Below are positions 35,824-44,919 of a DNA stretch of 64,000 bases, one piece after another (the first letter of the stretch is position 1; each line of letters begins with the position of its first letter). The DNA lies in assembly GCF_039537705.1 (NCBI RefSeq), contig NZ_BAABBA010000020.1:7107-71106 (forward strand). Direction: 5' to 3'. Below the pieces are notes generated by a model, which had not been told where the DNA came from, did no database searches, and saw only the letters and a program-made list of their open reading frames with translations. The position numbers and the translations under genes were made by a program. The DNA is from Georgenia daeguensis (lineage in GTDB: Bacteria; Actinomycetota; Actinomycetes; Actinomycetales; Actinomycetaceae).

Positions 35824-36123
35824 TCAGCCCCCGGCGAAGGGCGGGAGGACGTCGACGCGCACCGCCGCCGCGCCCGGCGCGCCGAGCGGCGTCGAGCGGT
35901 CCTCGCGGACGACGTCGTCGACCAGCAGGCTGGAGATCGCCAGCACCCGTCCCAGCGCCGGGCCGCGGGCGGTGGCGAGGGCGGCCACGAGGTCGCTCGC
36001 GGTGGCCCCGTCCGCCAGCGGGACGTCCTCGGCCGTGACGCCCGCCGCCTCGGCCGCCGCGGCGAAGTAGCGGACGCGGGCGGTGAGGGTGCCCACCGCG
36101 GGGGAGTCGAGGCGGGTGGTCAT
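35824..36123 (-). CDS. moaD: Molybdopterin synthase sulfur carrier subunit MoaD
   Basis: 99 aa ubiquitin-like protein: LTARVRYFAAAAEAAGV, LAISSLLVDDVVREDR and the C-terminal VRVDVLPPFAGG. The terminal Gly-Gly is the site that carries the thiocarboxylate sulfur. It starts 1 nt after the moaA stop and is transcribed with it. Confidence 0.95.
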   Translation of the reverse strand: MTTRLDSPAVGTLTARVRYFAAAAEAAGVTAEDVPLADGATASDLVAALATARGPALGRVLAISSLLVDDVVREDRSTPLGAPGAAAVRVDVLPPFAGG

Positions 36124-36124
36124 G

Positions 36125-37222
36125 TCATCCTCCGATGGCGCTCATGGGACGCTGCGGCTGCAGGAAGCCGGGGTCGTCGATGCCGTGGCCGGCCTTCTTG
36201 CCCCACATGGCGACCCGCCACGTCTCCGCGATCTCGGCGTCGGAGGCGCCCGAGCGCACGAGGCCCCGCAGGTCGGTCTCCGTCCGGGAGAACAGGCAGG
36301 TGCGCACCTGGCCGTCGGCCGTGAGGCGGGTGCGGTCGCAGGCGCCGCAGAACGGCTGCGTCACCGAGGCGATGACGCCGACGGTGCCGCCGGGGGTGTC
36401 CTCGGTGGGCTCCACCGTCCAGCGCTCGGCTGGGGCGGCGCCGCGCTCGCCGGGATCGTGGGGGGTGAGGGTGAACCGCCGGCGCAGCGTCGCCAGGATC
36501 TCCCCGGCGGTGACCATCTCGCCACGCTTCCACATCTCGGGCGGGCCGAGCGGCATCTGCTCGATGAACCGTAGCTCGAACCCCCGGCGCAGCGCGAAGG
36601 CGAGCAGGTCGGGTGCCTCGGCGTCGTTGAGACCGCGCATGAGGACGGAGTTGATCTTCACCGGCGTCAGCCCGGCCGCCTCGGAGGCGTCGATCCCGGC
36701 CAGGACGTCGGGCAGCCGGTCGCGGCGGACCAGCGTCGCGTACGTCTCCCGGTCCAGGGAGTCCAGGGAGATGTTCACGCGGTGCAGGCCCGCGGCGGCC
36801 AGCCCGGCCGCCCGCCGCTCGAGACCCAGCCCGTTGGTGGTCAGCGAGGTCTCCGGCACCTCGCCGGTGTCGGTGCGCAGCGCGGTGGTGGCGGCGACGA
36901 TGTCCTCGAGGCCCTTGCGCAGCAGCGGCTCGCCGCCGGTGAAGCGGACCTCCCGGATGCCCAGGTGCTCGACCGCGACGGTGACGAGGCGCACCACCTC
37001 GGCGTCGGAGAGCACCTCGGCGGTGGGGAGCCAGTCGAACCCCTCCGGCGGCATGCAGTACTCGCACCGCAGGTTGCACCTGTCCGTGAGCGAGACGCGA
37101 AGGTCGCGGGCGACGCGCCCGAAGGTGTCCACGAGCCCGGCGGTCGCGGGCCGGGGGCTCGCCGGCGCACCCGCGACCGCCGTCCGGGGCGGGCCGGGCA
37201 GACCGAGATCGACTGGAGCCAC
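36125..37222 (-). CDS. moaA: GTP 3',8-cyclase MoaA
   Basis: 365 aa radical SAM enzyme from GTG 37222 (VAPVDLGLPGPPRTAV). The SAM cluster motif is CNLRCEYC near 55-62, followed by VRFTGGEPLLRKGLEDI. The C-terminal second cluster is FCGACDRTRL...C near 290, and the protein ends SAIGG; the final Gly-Gly is functionally important in MoaA. It makes the first intermediate of the molybdenum cofactor from GTP. It lies upstream of moaD. A longer open frame exists but its N-terminus looks non-coding. Confidence 0.95.
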   Translation of the reverse strand: MAPVDLGLPGPPRTAVAGAPASPRPATAGLVDTFGRVARDLRVSLTDRCNLRCEYCMPPEGFDWLPTAEVLSDAEVVRLVTVAVEHLGIREVRFTGGEPLLRKGLEDIVAATTALRTDTGEVPETSLTTNGLGLERRAAGLAAAGLHRVNISLDSLDRETYATLVRRDRLPDVLAGIDASEAAGLTPVKINSVLMRGLNDAEAPDLLAFALRRGFELRFIEQMPLGPPEMWKRGEMVTAGEILATLRRRFTLTPHDPGERGAAPAERWTVEPTEDTPGGTVGVIASVTQPFCGACDRTRLTADGQVRTCLFSRTETDLRGLVRSGASDAEIAETWRVAMWGKKAGHGIDDPGFLQPQRPMSAIGG

Positions 37223-37304
37223 CTCACCACTGTAGCCATGACACCCCAGGACGTTCGCCCCGACCGGCGGCACCGTGGCCGTGCAGCGGGAAACGTGCCG
37301 TGGG

Positions 37305-37901
37305 TCAGGCGCCGTCGGACGGGACGCCGAGCCAGGCGTGCCAGCCGTTGTGCAGCACCAGCCAGGCGAGCAGGCCGTACCCGGCCTGACCGGGGTGCGC
37401 GCCGTCACCGGCGGCGACGTCCGCGTGCCACTGCTCGTGGGTGCGCAGCGGGTCGTGCGTCTCCACGTAGGGGATGTGCCGGCGCTGGCACACGTCCGCG
37501 AACGCGGCCGAGAGCTGGGCCAGTGCGACGTCGTCGACGTCCGGCCTCGGCGGGGGGCCGACGACGAAGCAGCTCACGCGGGCGGCGGCGGCGCCGTCGA
37601 GGATGTTGGCGAGGTTGAGTCGCGAGCGGGCGAGCGAGAGGCCCTCGTCCAGGTCGGCCGAGCCGAGCCCGACGACGAGCCGGTTGTCGCTGCGGGCGCC
37701 GAAGCGGCGGTTCGCCTCGGTCTCCCACCGGGCGGCGAGGCTGGTGGTCGACTCGCGGGGCACGGCCAGCTGGGCGACGAAGACGGGATCCTCGGTGCGG
37801 GTCCGGGCCATCACCCGGCCCACCCAGCCGAGCCCGCGGGCGTCTCCCAGCCCGGCGACGAGCTCGTCGCCGATCACGCACACGCGCAGTCCCTCGTCCA
37901 C
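37305..37901 (-). CDS. SGNH/GDSL hydrolase-like protein with altered catalytic residues
   Basis: 198 aa from GTG 37901 (MDEGLRVCVIGDELVAGLGD). The fold is that of GDSL esterases, with block I VIGDELVAG, block III VVGLGSADLDEG and block V DGAHPGQAGYG. Block I has Glu where the catalytic Ser should be (GDEL, not GDSL), and block III has Ala where the oxyanion Asn usually is (GSADL, not GxND); the C-terminal Asp-x-x-His is kept. It may be a pseudoenzyme or a binding protein. No signal peptide. Confidence 0.8.
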   Translation of the reverse strand: MDEGLRVCVIGDELVAGLGDARGLGWVGRVMARTRTEDPVFVAQLAVPRESTTSLAARWETEANRRFGARSDNRLVVGLGSADLDEGLSLARSRLNLANILDGAAAARVSCFVVGPPPRPDVDDVALAQLSAAFADVCQRRHIPYVETHDPLRTHEQWHADVAAGDGAHPGQAGYGLLAWLVLHNGWHAWLGVPSDGA

Positions 37902-37996
37902 ACCGTTCCCTTCCGTCGCCGTCCTGACCCATCCTGCCTCGTCCGGTCGCCGGACCCGTGGACCCGCGCCGGGGCCGGCCGTCCCGGAGAGACGAA

Positions 37997-38040
37997 GGAG
38001 GGGCCGGCCCCGGACCCGGAGGTCCTGGGCCGGCCCCTCC
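37997..38040 (-). terminator. Terminator of kgd
   Basis: Perfect 14-bp inverted repeat (37997-38010 with 38027-38040) with a 16-nt loop, 29 nt beyond the kgd stop on the minus strand, before the GDSL-like gene. Confidence 0.8.
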
Positions 38041-38069
38041 CGGGTCCGTCACACGGTGCGCGGCACCGC

Positions 38070-41000
38070 TCAGCGGGCGAAGGCGCGGGCCATCAGGTCC
38101 GCGTTCTCCTCCTTGTGGCGCTTCCCCGAGCCGGTGGACGGCGAGGCCGCCGCCGGACGGGAGACGACGCGCAGGTCGCGGCCGCCCAGGGCGTCACCCA
38201 GGTGGTCGGAGACGAACGTCCACGGCCCCTGGTTCTGCGGCTCGTCCTGGACCCACACGACCTCGGCGCCCGGGAAGACGTCGAGCTCGGCCTTGATCTG
38301 CTCCAGCTCGAGCGGGTAGAGCTGCTCGAGGCGAAGGATCGCCGTGCGCGAGTCGTCGTTCTTGATCCGCTGGGCCGCCAGGTCGTAGTACACCCGGCCG
38401 GAGCACAGCAGGACGCGGTCGACCTGGTCCGCGGCCTCCCGGACGCGGGACTCCACCTCGCCGATGATCGGGCGGAACGTGCCCGACGTGAACTCCTCCA
38501 CCGGGGAGGCGGCCGCCTTGAGGCGCAGCAGCTGCTTGGGGGAGAAGACGATCAGCGGCTTGCGCGGCCGGGCGTAGGCCTGGCGGCGCAGCATGTGGAA
38601 GTGGTTCGCCGGCGTGGAGGGCTGGGCCACCACCATGTTGTCCTCGGCGCACATCTGCAGGTAGCGCTCGATGCGGGCGGAGGAGTGGTCCGGCCCCTGG
38701 CCCTCGTAGCCGTGCGGCAGCAGCAGCACGAGCGAGGACGACTGCGCCCACTTCTGCTCCGAGGAGGAGATGAACTCGTCGATGACCGTCTGGGCGCCGT
38801 TGGCGAAGTCGCCGAACTGCGCCTCCCACAGCACCAGGGCGTCCGGGCGCTCGACCGAGTAGCCGTACTCGAACGCCATGGCGGCGTACTCGCTCAGCGA
38901 GGAGTCGTACACCCAGAACTTCGCCTGGTCCGGTGTGAGGTACATCAGCGGCGTCCACTCGGCACCGGTGCGGTGGTCGTGGAGGACCGCGTGACGCTGC
39001 ACGAAGGTGCCGCGGCGCGAGTCCTGACCCGCCAGGCGCACCGGCGTGCCCTCCATGAGGAGGGAGCCGAAGGCGAGGATCTCGCCGAAGCCCCAGTCGA
39101 TGCCGCCCTCGGAGGCCATCTTCTCGCGGCGCTCGAGCAGCTGCATGAGCTTGGGGTGGACGTCGAAGCCCTCCGGCGGGCGCACGTGAGCCTGGCCGAC
39201 CCGCTCGAGCACCTCGGGGCTGACCGCCGTCTGCCAGCCGACCATCGTGCCGGCGTCCTCGAGCTGGGACTCGGGCAGCTCCAGCCCGGCGACCTGCTCG
39301 CCCTTCTGCGGCGGCGTCCAGCCACCCTCGCGGGTCTCGGTGAAGGCCCGCTCGAGCTCGCTCTGGTACTCCTTCAGCGCCGCCTCGGCCTGCTCCTCGG
39401 TGAGGTCGCCACGGCCGATGAGGGACTCGGTGTAGAGCTTCCGCACCGAGCGCTTGTTCTCGATCAGGGAGTACATCACCGGCTGGGTCATCGAGGGGTC
39501 GTCACCCTCGTTGTGGCCGCGCTTGCGGTAGCAGACCATGTCGACGATGACGTCCTTGTGGAACCGCTGGCGGTACTCGAACGCCAGCTCCGCCACGCGG
39601 GCCACGGCCTCGGGGTCGTCCCCGTTGACATGGAAGACGGGGATCTGCAGGCCCTTGGCGATGTCGGTCGCGTAGTACGACGAGCGCGAGCTCGACGGGC
39701 CCGTGGTGAAGCCGATCTGGTTGTTGACGACGACGTGCACCGTGCCGCCGGTGCGGTAGCCGCGCAGCTGGGAGAGGTTGAGCGTCTCCGTGACCACGCC
39801 CTGGCCGGCGAAGGCCGCGTCGCCGTGGATGAGCACCGGCAGGACCGAGAAGCCCTGCTCGCCCAGGTCGATGCGGTCCTGCTTGGCGCGGACCACGCCC
39901 TCGAGCACGCCGTCGGCGGCCTCGAGGTGGGAGGGGTTCGCCGCCAGGTAGACCTTGGTGGTCGAGCCGTCCGGGGCGGTGAACTCGCCCACGGTCCCCA
40001 GGTGGTACTTGACGTCGCCGGAGCCCTGGACCGTGCGCGGGTCCTGGTTGCCCTCGAACTCGGAGAAGATCTGCCCGTAGGACTTCCCGGCGATGTTGGC
40101 CAGGACGTTGAGGCGGCCGCGGTGGGCCATGGCGATGCCCACCTCGTCCAGGCCGTCCTCGGCGGCCCCGGTCAGCAGGGTGTCCAGGAGCGGGATGAGG
40201 GACTCCCCGCCCTCGAGGGAGAAGCGCTTCTGCCCGACGTACTTCGTCTGCAGGAACGTCTCGAACGCCTCGGCCTCGTTGAGCTTGCGCAGGATGCGCA
40301 GCTGCTGCTCGTTCGTCGGCTTCGAGTACGGCGTCTCGAGCCGCTCCTGGAACCAGGTGCGCTGCGTGCGGTCGGCGATGTGCATGTACTCGACGCCGAT
40401 GGTGCGGCAGTACGAGTCACGCAGCTGGCCGAGGATGTCGCGCAGCGTCATCTTCGCCGACCCGCCGAACCCACCCGTGGGGAAGGTGCGCTCGAGGTCC
40501 CACAGGGTCAGCCCGTAGTTGGTGATGTCCAGGTCGGGGTGCCGGCGCTGCCGGTAGGCGAGCGGGTCGGTGTCCGCCATGAGGTGGCCGCGTGAGCGGT
40601 ACGCGTGGATCAGCTCGGCGATGCGGGCCGACTTGCCCATCTCGTTCTCGGGGTCGTACTCGACGTCCTTCATCCACCGCACGGGCTCGTACGGCACGCG
40701 CAGGGCGGAGAAAACCCGGTCGTAGAAGCCGTCCGTGCCCAGGAGCTTGGTGTGGATGATCTTGAGGAACTCGCCCGAGGCGGCGCCCTGGATGATCCGG
40801 TGGTCGTAGGTCGAGGTCAGCGTCAGCACCTTGGAGACGCCCACGCGTGCCAGCGTCTGGGTGGAGGAGCCGGCGAACTCCGCCGGGTAGTCCATCGCGC
40901 CGACGCCGATGATCGTGCCCTGGCCCTTCATGAGCCGGGGGATCGAGTGGACCGTGCCGATGCCGCCAGGGTTGGTCAGCGTGATGGTGGTGCCGGCGTA

Positions 41001-41873
41001 GTCCTCGAGCGTCAGCTTGTTGTTGCGGGCCTTGCGCACGAGGTCCTCGTAGGCCGCCCAGAACTGGGCGAAGTCCATCTCGTCCGCATTCTTCACCGAC
41101 GGCACCACGAGGGAGCGGGTGCCGTCCGGCCGCGGCAGGTCGATGGCCAGGCCGAAGTTCACGTGGGCGGGCTGGAAGACGGCCGGCTTGCCGTCCTCCG
41201 TCTCCGTGTACGAGTAGTTCATGTCCGGCATCTCGGACAGCGCCTCGACCATCGCGAAACCGATGAGGTGCGTGAAGGAGATCTTCCCGCCGCGGCCCCG
41301 CGAGAGGTGGCTGTTGATGACGATGCGGTTGTCGACCATCACCTTGGCGGGGACGGCGCGCACCGAGGTGGCGACCGGCAGCTGCAGGCTGGTCTCCATG
41401 TTCGACACGGTGCGGGCCGCGACGCCGCGGAGCTTGACCGTCTCGTCCTCGGCCGCGCGCGAGGTCTCCCCGCCGCGCGCGGCCGCGCGCGCGGCGTAGG
41501 GCGACGACGGCGGCTGCGCCGCGACCGGCGGCGCCGGCGGCAGGTCGCCGCGCAGCTCGTCGGTGGCGGGCTGCTCGCTGCGCGGGTCGACGCGGGTCAC
41601 GGCGGTGGGCCGCGTCCCGGTGGAGGGAGCGTCGGCCCGGCTCGCGGCCGGCGTCGCCTCCTGCTCGGTGGTGGCCGGGCGCTCGGCGGCGGTGCCGGAG
41701 GTCGGGGCGCGGCCGGAGCCGTTGGCCCCGCCGCCCTCGTAGCCCTCGAAGAAGTCCCACCAGGCCGGATCGACCGACTGCTTGTCCTGGCGGTACTTCT
41801 CGTACAGCTCCTCGATGAGCCACTCGTTGGCGCCGAAGGCAGCCATGGGGTCGTTGTGTTCCTGCGTGGACAC
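38070..41873 (-). CDS. kgd: Multifunctional 2-oxoglutarate decarboxylase/dehydrogenase E1-E2 (Kgd/SucA)
   Basis: 1267 aa from GTG 41873 (VSTQEHNDPMAAFGANEWL). A short helix and Ala/Thr-rich linker (about 1-110) is followed by an E2-like acyltransferase domain with the active-site TYDHRIIQGAASGEFL near 354-369. The E1 part has HRGRLNVLANI near 585, HGDAAFAGQGVVTETLNLSQ near 680 (thiamine diphosphate site), and SRSSYYATDIAKGL. This fused architecture is the actinobacterial 2-oxoglutarate dehydrogenase E1o, which feeds the TCA cycle and is controlled by the FHA protein GarA/OdhI in relatives. The first ATG is nine codons inside. A terminator follows. Confidence 0.96.
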   Translation of the reverse strand: MSTQEHNDPMAAFGANEWLIEELYEKYRQDKQSVDPAWWDFFEGYEGGGANGSGRAPTSGTAAERPATTEQEATPAASRADAPSTGTRPTAVTRVDPRSEQPATDELRGDLPPAPPVAAQPPSSPYAARAAARGGETSRAAEDETVKLRGVAARTVSNMETSLQLPVATSVRAVPAKVMVDNRIVINSHLSRGRGGKISFTHLIGFAMVEALSEMPDMNYSYTETEDGKPAVFQPAHVNFGLAIDLPRPDGTRSLVVPSVKNADEMDFAQFWAAYEDLVRKARNNKLTLEDYAGTTITLTNPGGIGTVHSIPRLMKGQGTIIGVGAMDYPAEFAGSSTQTLARVGVSKVLTLTSTYDHRIIQGAASGEFLKIIHTKLLGTDGFYDRVFSALRVPYEPVRWMKDVEYDPENEMGKSARIAELIHAYRSRGHLMADTDPLAYRQRRHPDLDITNYGLTLWDLERTFPTGGFGGSAKMTLRDILGQLRDSYCRTIGVEYMHIADRTQRTWFQERLETPYSKPTNEQQLRILRKLNEAEAFETFLQTKYVGQKRFSLEGGESLIPLLDTLLTGAAEDGLDEVGIAMAHRGRLNVLANIAGKSYGQIFSEFEGNQDPRTVQGSGDVKYHLGTVGEFTAPDGSTTKVYLAANPSHLEAADGVLEGVVRAKQDRIDLGEQGFSVLPVLIHGDAAFAGQGVVTETLNLSQLRGYRTGGTVHVVVNNQIGFTTGPSSSRSSYYATDIAKGLQIPVFHVNGDDPEAVARVAELAFEYRQRFHKDVIVDMVCYRKRGHNEGDDPSMTQPVMYSLIENKRSVRKLYTESLIGRGDLTEEQAEAALKEYQSELERAFTETREGGWTPPQKGEQVAGLELPESQLEDAGTMVGWQTAVSPEVLERVGQAHVRPPEGFDVHPKLMQLLERREKMASEGGIDWGFGEILAFGSLLMEGTPVRLAGQDSRRGTFVQRHAVLHDHRTGAEWTPLMYLTPDQAKFWVYDSSLSEYAAMAFEYGYSVERPDALVLWEAQFGDFANGAQTVIDEFISSSEQKWAQSSSLVLLLPHGYEGQGPDHSSARIERYLQMCAEDNMVVAQPSTPANHFHMLRRQAYARPRKPLIVFSPKQLLRLKAAASPVEEFTSGTFRPIIGEVESRVREAADQVDRVLLCSGRVYYDLAAQRIKNDDSRTAILRLEQLYPLELEQIKAELDVFPGAEVVWVQDEPQNQGPWTFVSDHLGDALGGRDLRVVSRPAAASPSTGSGKRHKEENADLMARAFAR

Positions 41874-42318
41874 TCGGAAATCGCCCTCTTCCAGGGGGTG
41901 TGACGAAGATCCCTTCAACCCTATGCGGTGGCGGTCCGCAGGCGCGCATCACCCGGGGCGGGAGGGCTGAAAATCACATCCCGAGGCGCCGCGCGGGGCC
42001 GGCCCGACCAAGGACGGGTCAAGCGTCCGTCACCGGCCGTCTAGGACCAAGGGCCCGACGGCGGCACCCTTCCGGCCGGGGACCGGCCGGCCAGCGGCCG
42101 GCGCGACGGCACCGTGGCGGGCCTCGCGGTGCGGCCCGGTGGGCACCCGCGGCGACCTGTGCCGGTGACCGCCACCGGGAACTGCCCGTGCGCGGTGGAC
42201 GACGGGGGGCCCGCTCGTACAATCGAGCCACCATGCGACGATCCCGCCGCGGTCGACATCCCGCCGACCCTCCTGAACCCAGCCCGGACAGGTCCGCGCC
42301 CCGGACGCGGAGGAGCGC
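41874..42318. other. 445-bp divergent intergenic region between kgd and the CNNM gene
   Basis: GC-rich leader DNA. A plus-strand promoter candidate is at 42196-42223 and a minus-strand TAGGGT (-10-like, 41918-41923) faces kgd. There are many GGCCGG-type palindromes around 42073-42101. A 30-codon frame from ATG 42233 ends at the start of the next gene, but it has no distinctive features and I do not call it. Confidence 0.4.
42196..42223 (+). promoter_or_regulatory. Candidate promoter of the CNNM gene pair
   Basis: TACAAT (42218-42223), five of six consensus -10 bases, is preceded by TGGACG (42196-42201) with 16 nt between. Transcription would start near 42230, about 90 nt before the first gene. 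The -10 match is good for this GC-rich genome; the -35 is moderate. Confidence 0.5.
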
Positions 42319-43635
42319 GTGCTGAGCGACTGGCTGCTCGTCCTCCTCGGCGTGGTCCTCACCGCCGGCACCTTCGTGTTCGTGGCGGCGGAGTTCTCGC
42401 TCGTCGCCCTCGACCCCGGCACCGTCGACCGCCGGGTCGCGGCCGGCGACAAACGCGCCGCCGGTGTGAGCCGGGCGCTGAAGCACCTGTCGCTGGAGCT
42501 CTCCAGCGCCCAGGTCGGCATCACCGCGACGACGATCCTGCTGGGGTACACCACGCAGTCCGCCGTGGCGAACCTGCTCACCGGGCCGCTCGGGTCGGCC
42601 GGGCTCGCCGAGGCGGCGGCGACGGCGACCGCCGTCGTCCTCTCCCTCGTCCTCGTCAACACCTTCTCGATGGTCTTCGGCGAGCTCGTCCCGAAGAACC
42701 TCGCCCTGGCCGACCCGCTGGCGACGGCCGGGTACGTCGCCCCCGTCCAGCGCGTCTTCACGCGGGCGCTGCGGCCGGTGATCACCGGCCTGAACGAGTC
42801 GGCCAACTGGATCCTGCGCCGGTTCGGCGTCGAGCCCGCCGAGGAGCTCTCGGGCGGCCGGTCCGCCTCCGAGCTGGCCGCGCTCGTGCGCCGCTCCGCC
42901 GAGCACGGCACCCTCGACGTCTCGACGGCGACCCTGCTGACCCGGTCCATCGGGCTCGGCGCGCTCACCGCCGTCGACGTCATGACCGACCGTGGCCGCA
43001 TCCACGCCCTCACGCGGGAGCAGACCGCGGCGGACGTCGTCGAGCTCGCGCGCACCACCGGCCACTCCCGCTTCCCGGTGATCGGGGACGACAACGACGA
43101 CATCGTGGGGCTCGTCCACCTGCGCCGTGCCATCGCGGTGCCCTACGAGCGCCGCGCCGAGGTGCCCGTCGCCTCCTCCTCGCTCATGGTCGACGCGCCG
43201 CGCGTGCCCGAGACCGTCGCGCTCGCGCCGCTGCTCGTCCAGCTGCGCGACGAGGGCCTTCAGATGGCCGTCGTCGTCGACGAGTACGGCGGCACCTCCG
43301 GAGTGGTCACGCTGGAGGACGTCGTCGAGGAAGTTGTCGGCGACGTCGCCGACGAGCACGACCGCCGCCGTTCCGGCGCGCACGCGGGCCCGGGCGGGAC
43401 GTGGGTGGTGCCGGGTGTCCTGCGGCCGGACGAGCTGGCGCACAAGGCCGACCTCGTCGTGCCCGACGACGGACCGTACGAGACGCTCGGAGGCCTGGTG
43501 ATGGAGCGTCTGGGCCGCATCCCGCGGGTCGGTGACGAGGTGCGGGTCAACGACGTCGTGCTGCACGTGGAACAGATGGACGGCCGGCGGGTTGACCGTC
43601 TGCGGGTCTGGCGAGCGGCGGAGGAGGACGCATGA
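42319..43635 (+). CDS. CNNM/CorC-type membrane transporter with CBS domains (hemolysin family), copy 1
   Basis: 438 aa from GTG 42319 with AGGAG upstream. DUF21 transmembrane part at 1-180 (WLLVLLGVVLTAGTFVFVAA, FSLVALDPGTVDRR, FSMVFGELVPKNLALADP), a CBS pair at about 220-345 (VMTDRGRIHALT, VVVDEYGGTSGVVTLEDVVE) and a C-terminal CorC/HlyC domain (MERLGRIPRVGDEVRVNDVV). Relatives move or sense Mg2+ (CorC/MpfA) rather than lyse cells. Its ATGA overlap couples it to a second CNNM gene. Confidence 0.92.
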   Translation: MLSDWLLVLLGVVLTAGTFVFVAAEFSLVALDPGTVDRRVAAGDKRAAGVSRALKHLSLELSSAQVGITATTILLGYTTQSAVANLLTGPLGSAGLAEAAATATAVVLSLVLVNTFSMVFGELVPKNLALADPLATAGYVAPVQRVFTRALRPVITGLNESANWILRRFGVEPAEELSGGRSASELAALVRRSAEHGTLDVSTATLLTRSIGLGALTAVDVMTDRGRIHALTREQTAADVVELARTTGHSRFPVIGDDNDDIVGLVHLRRAIAVPYERRAEVPVASSSLMVDAPRVPETVALAPLLVQLRDEGLQMAVVVDEYGGTSGVVTLEDVVEEVVGDVADEHDRRRSGAHAGPGGTWVVPGVLRPDELAHKADLVVPDDGPYETLGGLVMERLGRIPRVGDEVRVNDVVLHVEQMDGRRVDRLRVWRAAEEDA

Positions 43636-44690
43636 GCACCGGCACCGCGCTGCTCGTCGGCGTCGTGCTGCTCGCGCTGAACGCATTCTTCGTCGGCGCC
43701 GAGTTCGCGGTCATGTCCGCGCGACGCTCGCGCATCGAGCCGCTGGCCGAGCAGGGCTCGCGCCCGGCGAAGATCGTCCTGTACGCGATGGAGCACGTCA
43801 CCCTCATGCTCGCCTGCGCGCAGCTGGGCGTGACCGTGTGCTCGACGAGCCTCGGCGTGGTGGCGGAGCCCGCGATCGCCGGCCTCGTGGAGGGGCCGAT
43901 GGTGGCGGCGGGGCTCCCGGCCGAGGCGAGCCACGTCGTCGGCTTCACCGTCGCGGTGGCCCTCGTCGTGTACCTGCACGTGGTGGTGGGCGAGATGGTG
44001 CCGAAGAACCTCGCCGTGACCTCGCCCGAGCGGGCGGCGATGATCTTCGCGCCCCCGCTGGTGCTGATCTCCAAGGTGCTCCACCCGGTGGTCGCCGGGC
44101 TGAACTGGATCGCGAACTCGGCGCTGAGAATTGTCGGGATCGAGCCGAAGGACGAGGTGACCTCCGCCTTCACCGCTCAGGAGGTGGCCTCGATCGTGGA
44201 GCGCTCGCAGGCGGAGGGCGTCCTCAACGACGACCTCGGCCTGCTCGCCGGCGCCATCGAGTTCTCGGAGGAGACGGCCGAGCAGGTGATGGTGCCGCTC
44301 GCCAAGCTCGTCACCCTGCCGGTCGGGTGCACGCCGGAGGACGTCGAGCGTGAGGTTGCCCGCACCGGCTTCTCCCGGTTCCCCGTGGTCGGCGCCGACG
44401 GCTCGCTGGCCGGCTACCTGCACGTCAAGGACGTCCTCTACGCCGACGGCGAGGCGCGCGGGACCCCCGTCCCGCCGTGGCGGATGCGCGCGCTCGCCGA
44501 GGTCGTCCCCGCCGACGAGGTGGAGGACGTCCTGGCCGTCATGCAGCGGACCGGCGCCCACCTGGCCCTCGTCACCCGCGAGCGGGCGCCGGGGGAGCGG
44601 GTGGAGATCGGCGTAGTGTTCCTGGAGGACATCCTCGAGGAGCTCGTCGGCGAGGTGCGTGACTCCATGCAGCGCGCCGAACGCCGGTGA
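43632..44690 (+). CDS. CNNM/CorC-type membrane transporter with CBS domains, copy 2
   Basis: 352 aa, the shorter partner. DUF21 part at 1-190 (LVGVVLLALNAFFVGAEFAV, CAQLGVTVCSTSLGVVAEPA, VVVGEMVPKNLAVTSPERAA) and a CBS pair at about 210-335 (VMVPLAKLVTLPVG, FLEDILEELVGEVRDSM). It lacks the C-terminal CorC domain of copy 1. The two may form a heteromer, which is inference from their tight coupling. Tandem pairs of this kind are common in actinobacteria. Confidence 0.92.
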   Translation: MSTGTALLVGVVLLALNAFFVGAEFAVMSARRSRIEPLAEQGSRPAKIVLYAMEHVTLMLACAQLGVTVCSTSLGVVAEPAIAGLVEGPMVAAGLPAEASHVVGFTVAVALVVYLHVVVGEMVPKNLAVTSPERAAMIFAPPLVLISKVLHPVVAGLNWIANSALRIVGIEPKDEVTSAFTAQEVASIVERSQAEGVLNDDLGLLAGAIEFSEETAEQVMVPLAKLVTLPVGCTPEDVEREVARTGFSRFPVVGADGSLAGYLHVKDVLYADGEARGTPVPPWRMRALAEVVPADEVEDVLAVMQRTGAHLALVTRERAPGERVEIGVVFLEDILEELVGEVRDSMQRAERR

Positions 44691-44714
44691 GGGCCCCCGC
44701 AGAGGCCTCGTGAA

Positions 44715-44728
44715 CGGTTCGTGAACCG
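44715..44728. repeat. Palindrome CGGTTC-GT-GAACCG
   Basis: Perfect 6-bp arms with a 2-nt centre, 25 nt after the second CNNM gene and about 190 nt upstream of the M23 gene. The short spacer suits a protein-binding dyad more than a terminator. No regulator is next to it. Confidence 0.35.
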
Positions 44729-44798
44729 CTTGCTGACGCGATTTTCCCCGCGTCCGGCGGTGCCCGTGCCGGGTGATCCACACCTCACCGGAGAGGTA

Positions 44799-44828
44799 TT
44801 GGACGGGCAGGTACACCTTCGTTATTGT
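44799..44828 (+). promoter_or_regulatory. Candidate promoter of the M23 peptidase gene
   Basis: TTGGAC (44799-44804) and TATTGT (44823-44828), 18 nt apart, each match four of six consensus bases. Transcription would start near 44835, leaving a leader of about 85 nt. I looked for a ydaO-type (cyclic-di-AMP) riboswitch in the leader, often found before such genes, and did not see it. Confidence 0.45.
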
Positions 44829-44919
44829 TCCGTGACACACCGTTAACCGGGGTCGCCCGGAAGGCGGTCCTCGACGGCCTCCCGCAGGTCGAGCCACTCC
44901 ACCCTCCGGAGGTTGTTTC

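Noticed and set aside
42233..42325. 30-codon ORF before the first CNNM gene.
   Set aside because: Arg/Pro-rich with no Shine-Dalgarno and no recognisable similarity; its stop overlaps the real start, which occurs by chance in such DNA. A leader peptide is possible but unsupported.
44691..44919. ydaO-type cyclic-di-AMP riboswitch before the M23 peptidase.
   Set aside because: Such riboswitches often precede cell-wall hydrolases in actinobacteria, but the conserved core sequence and stems are not visible here.
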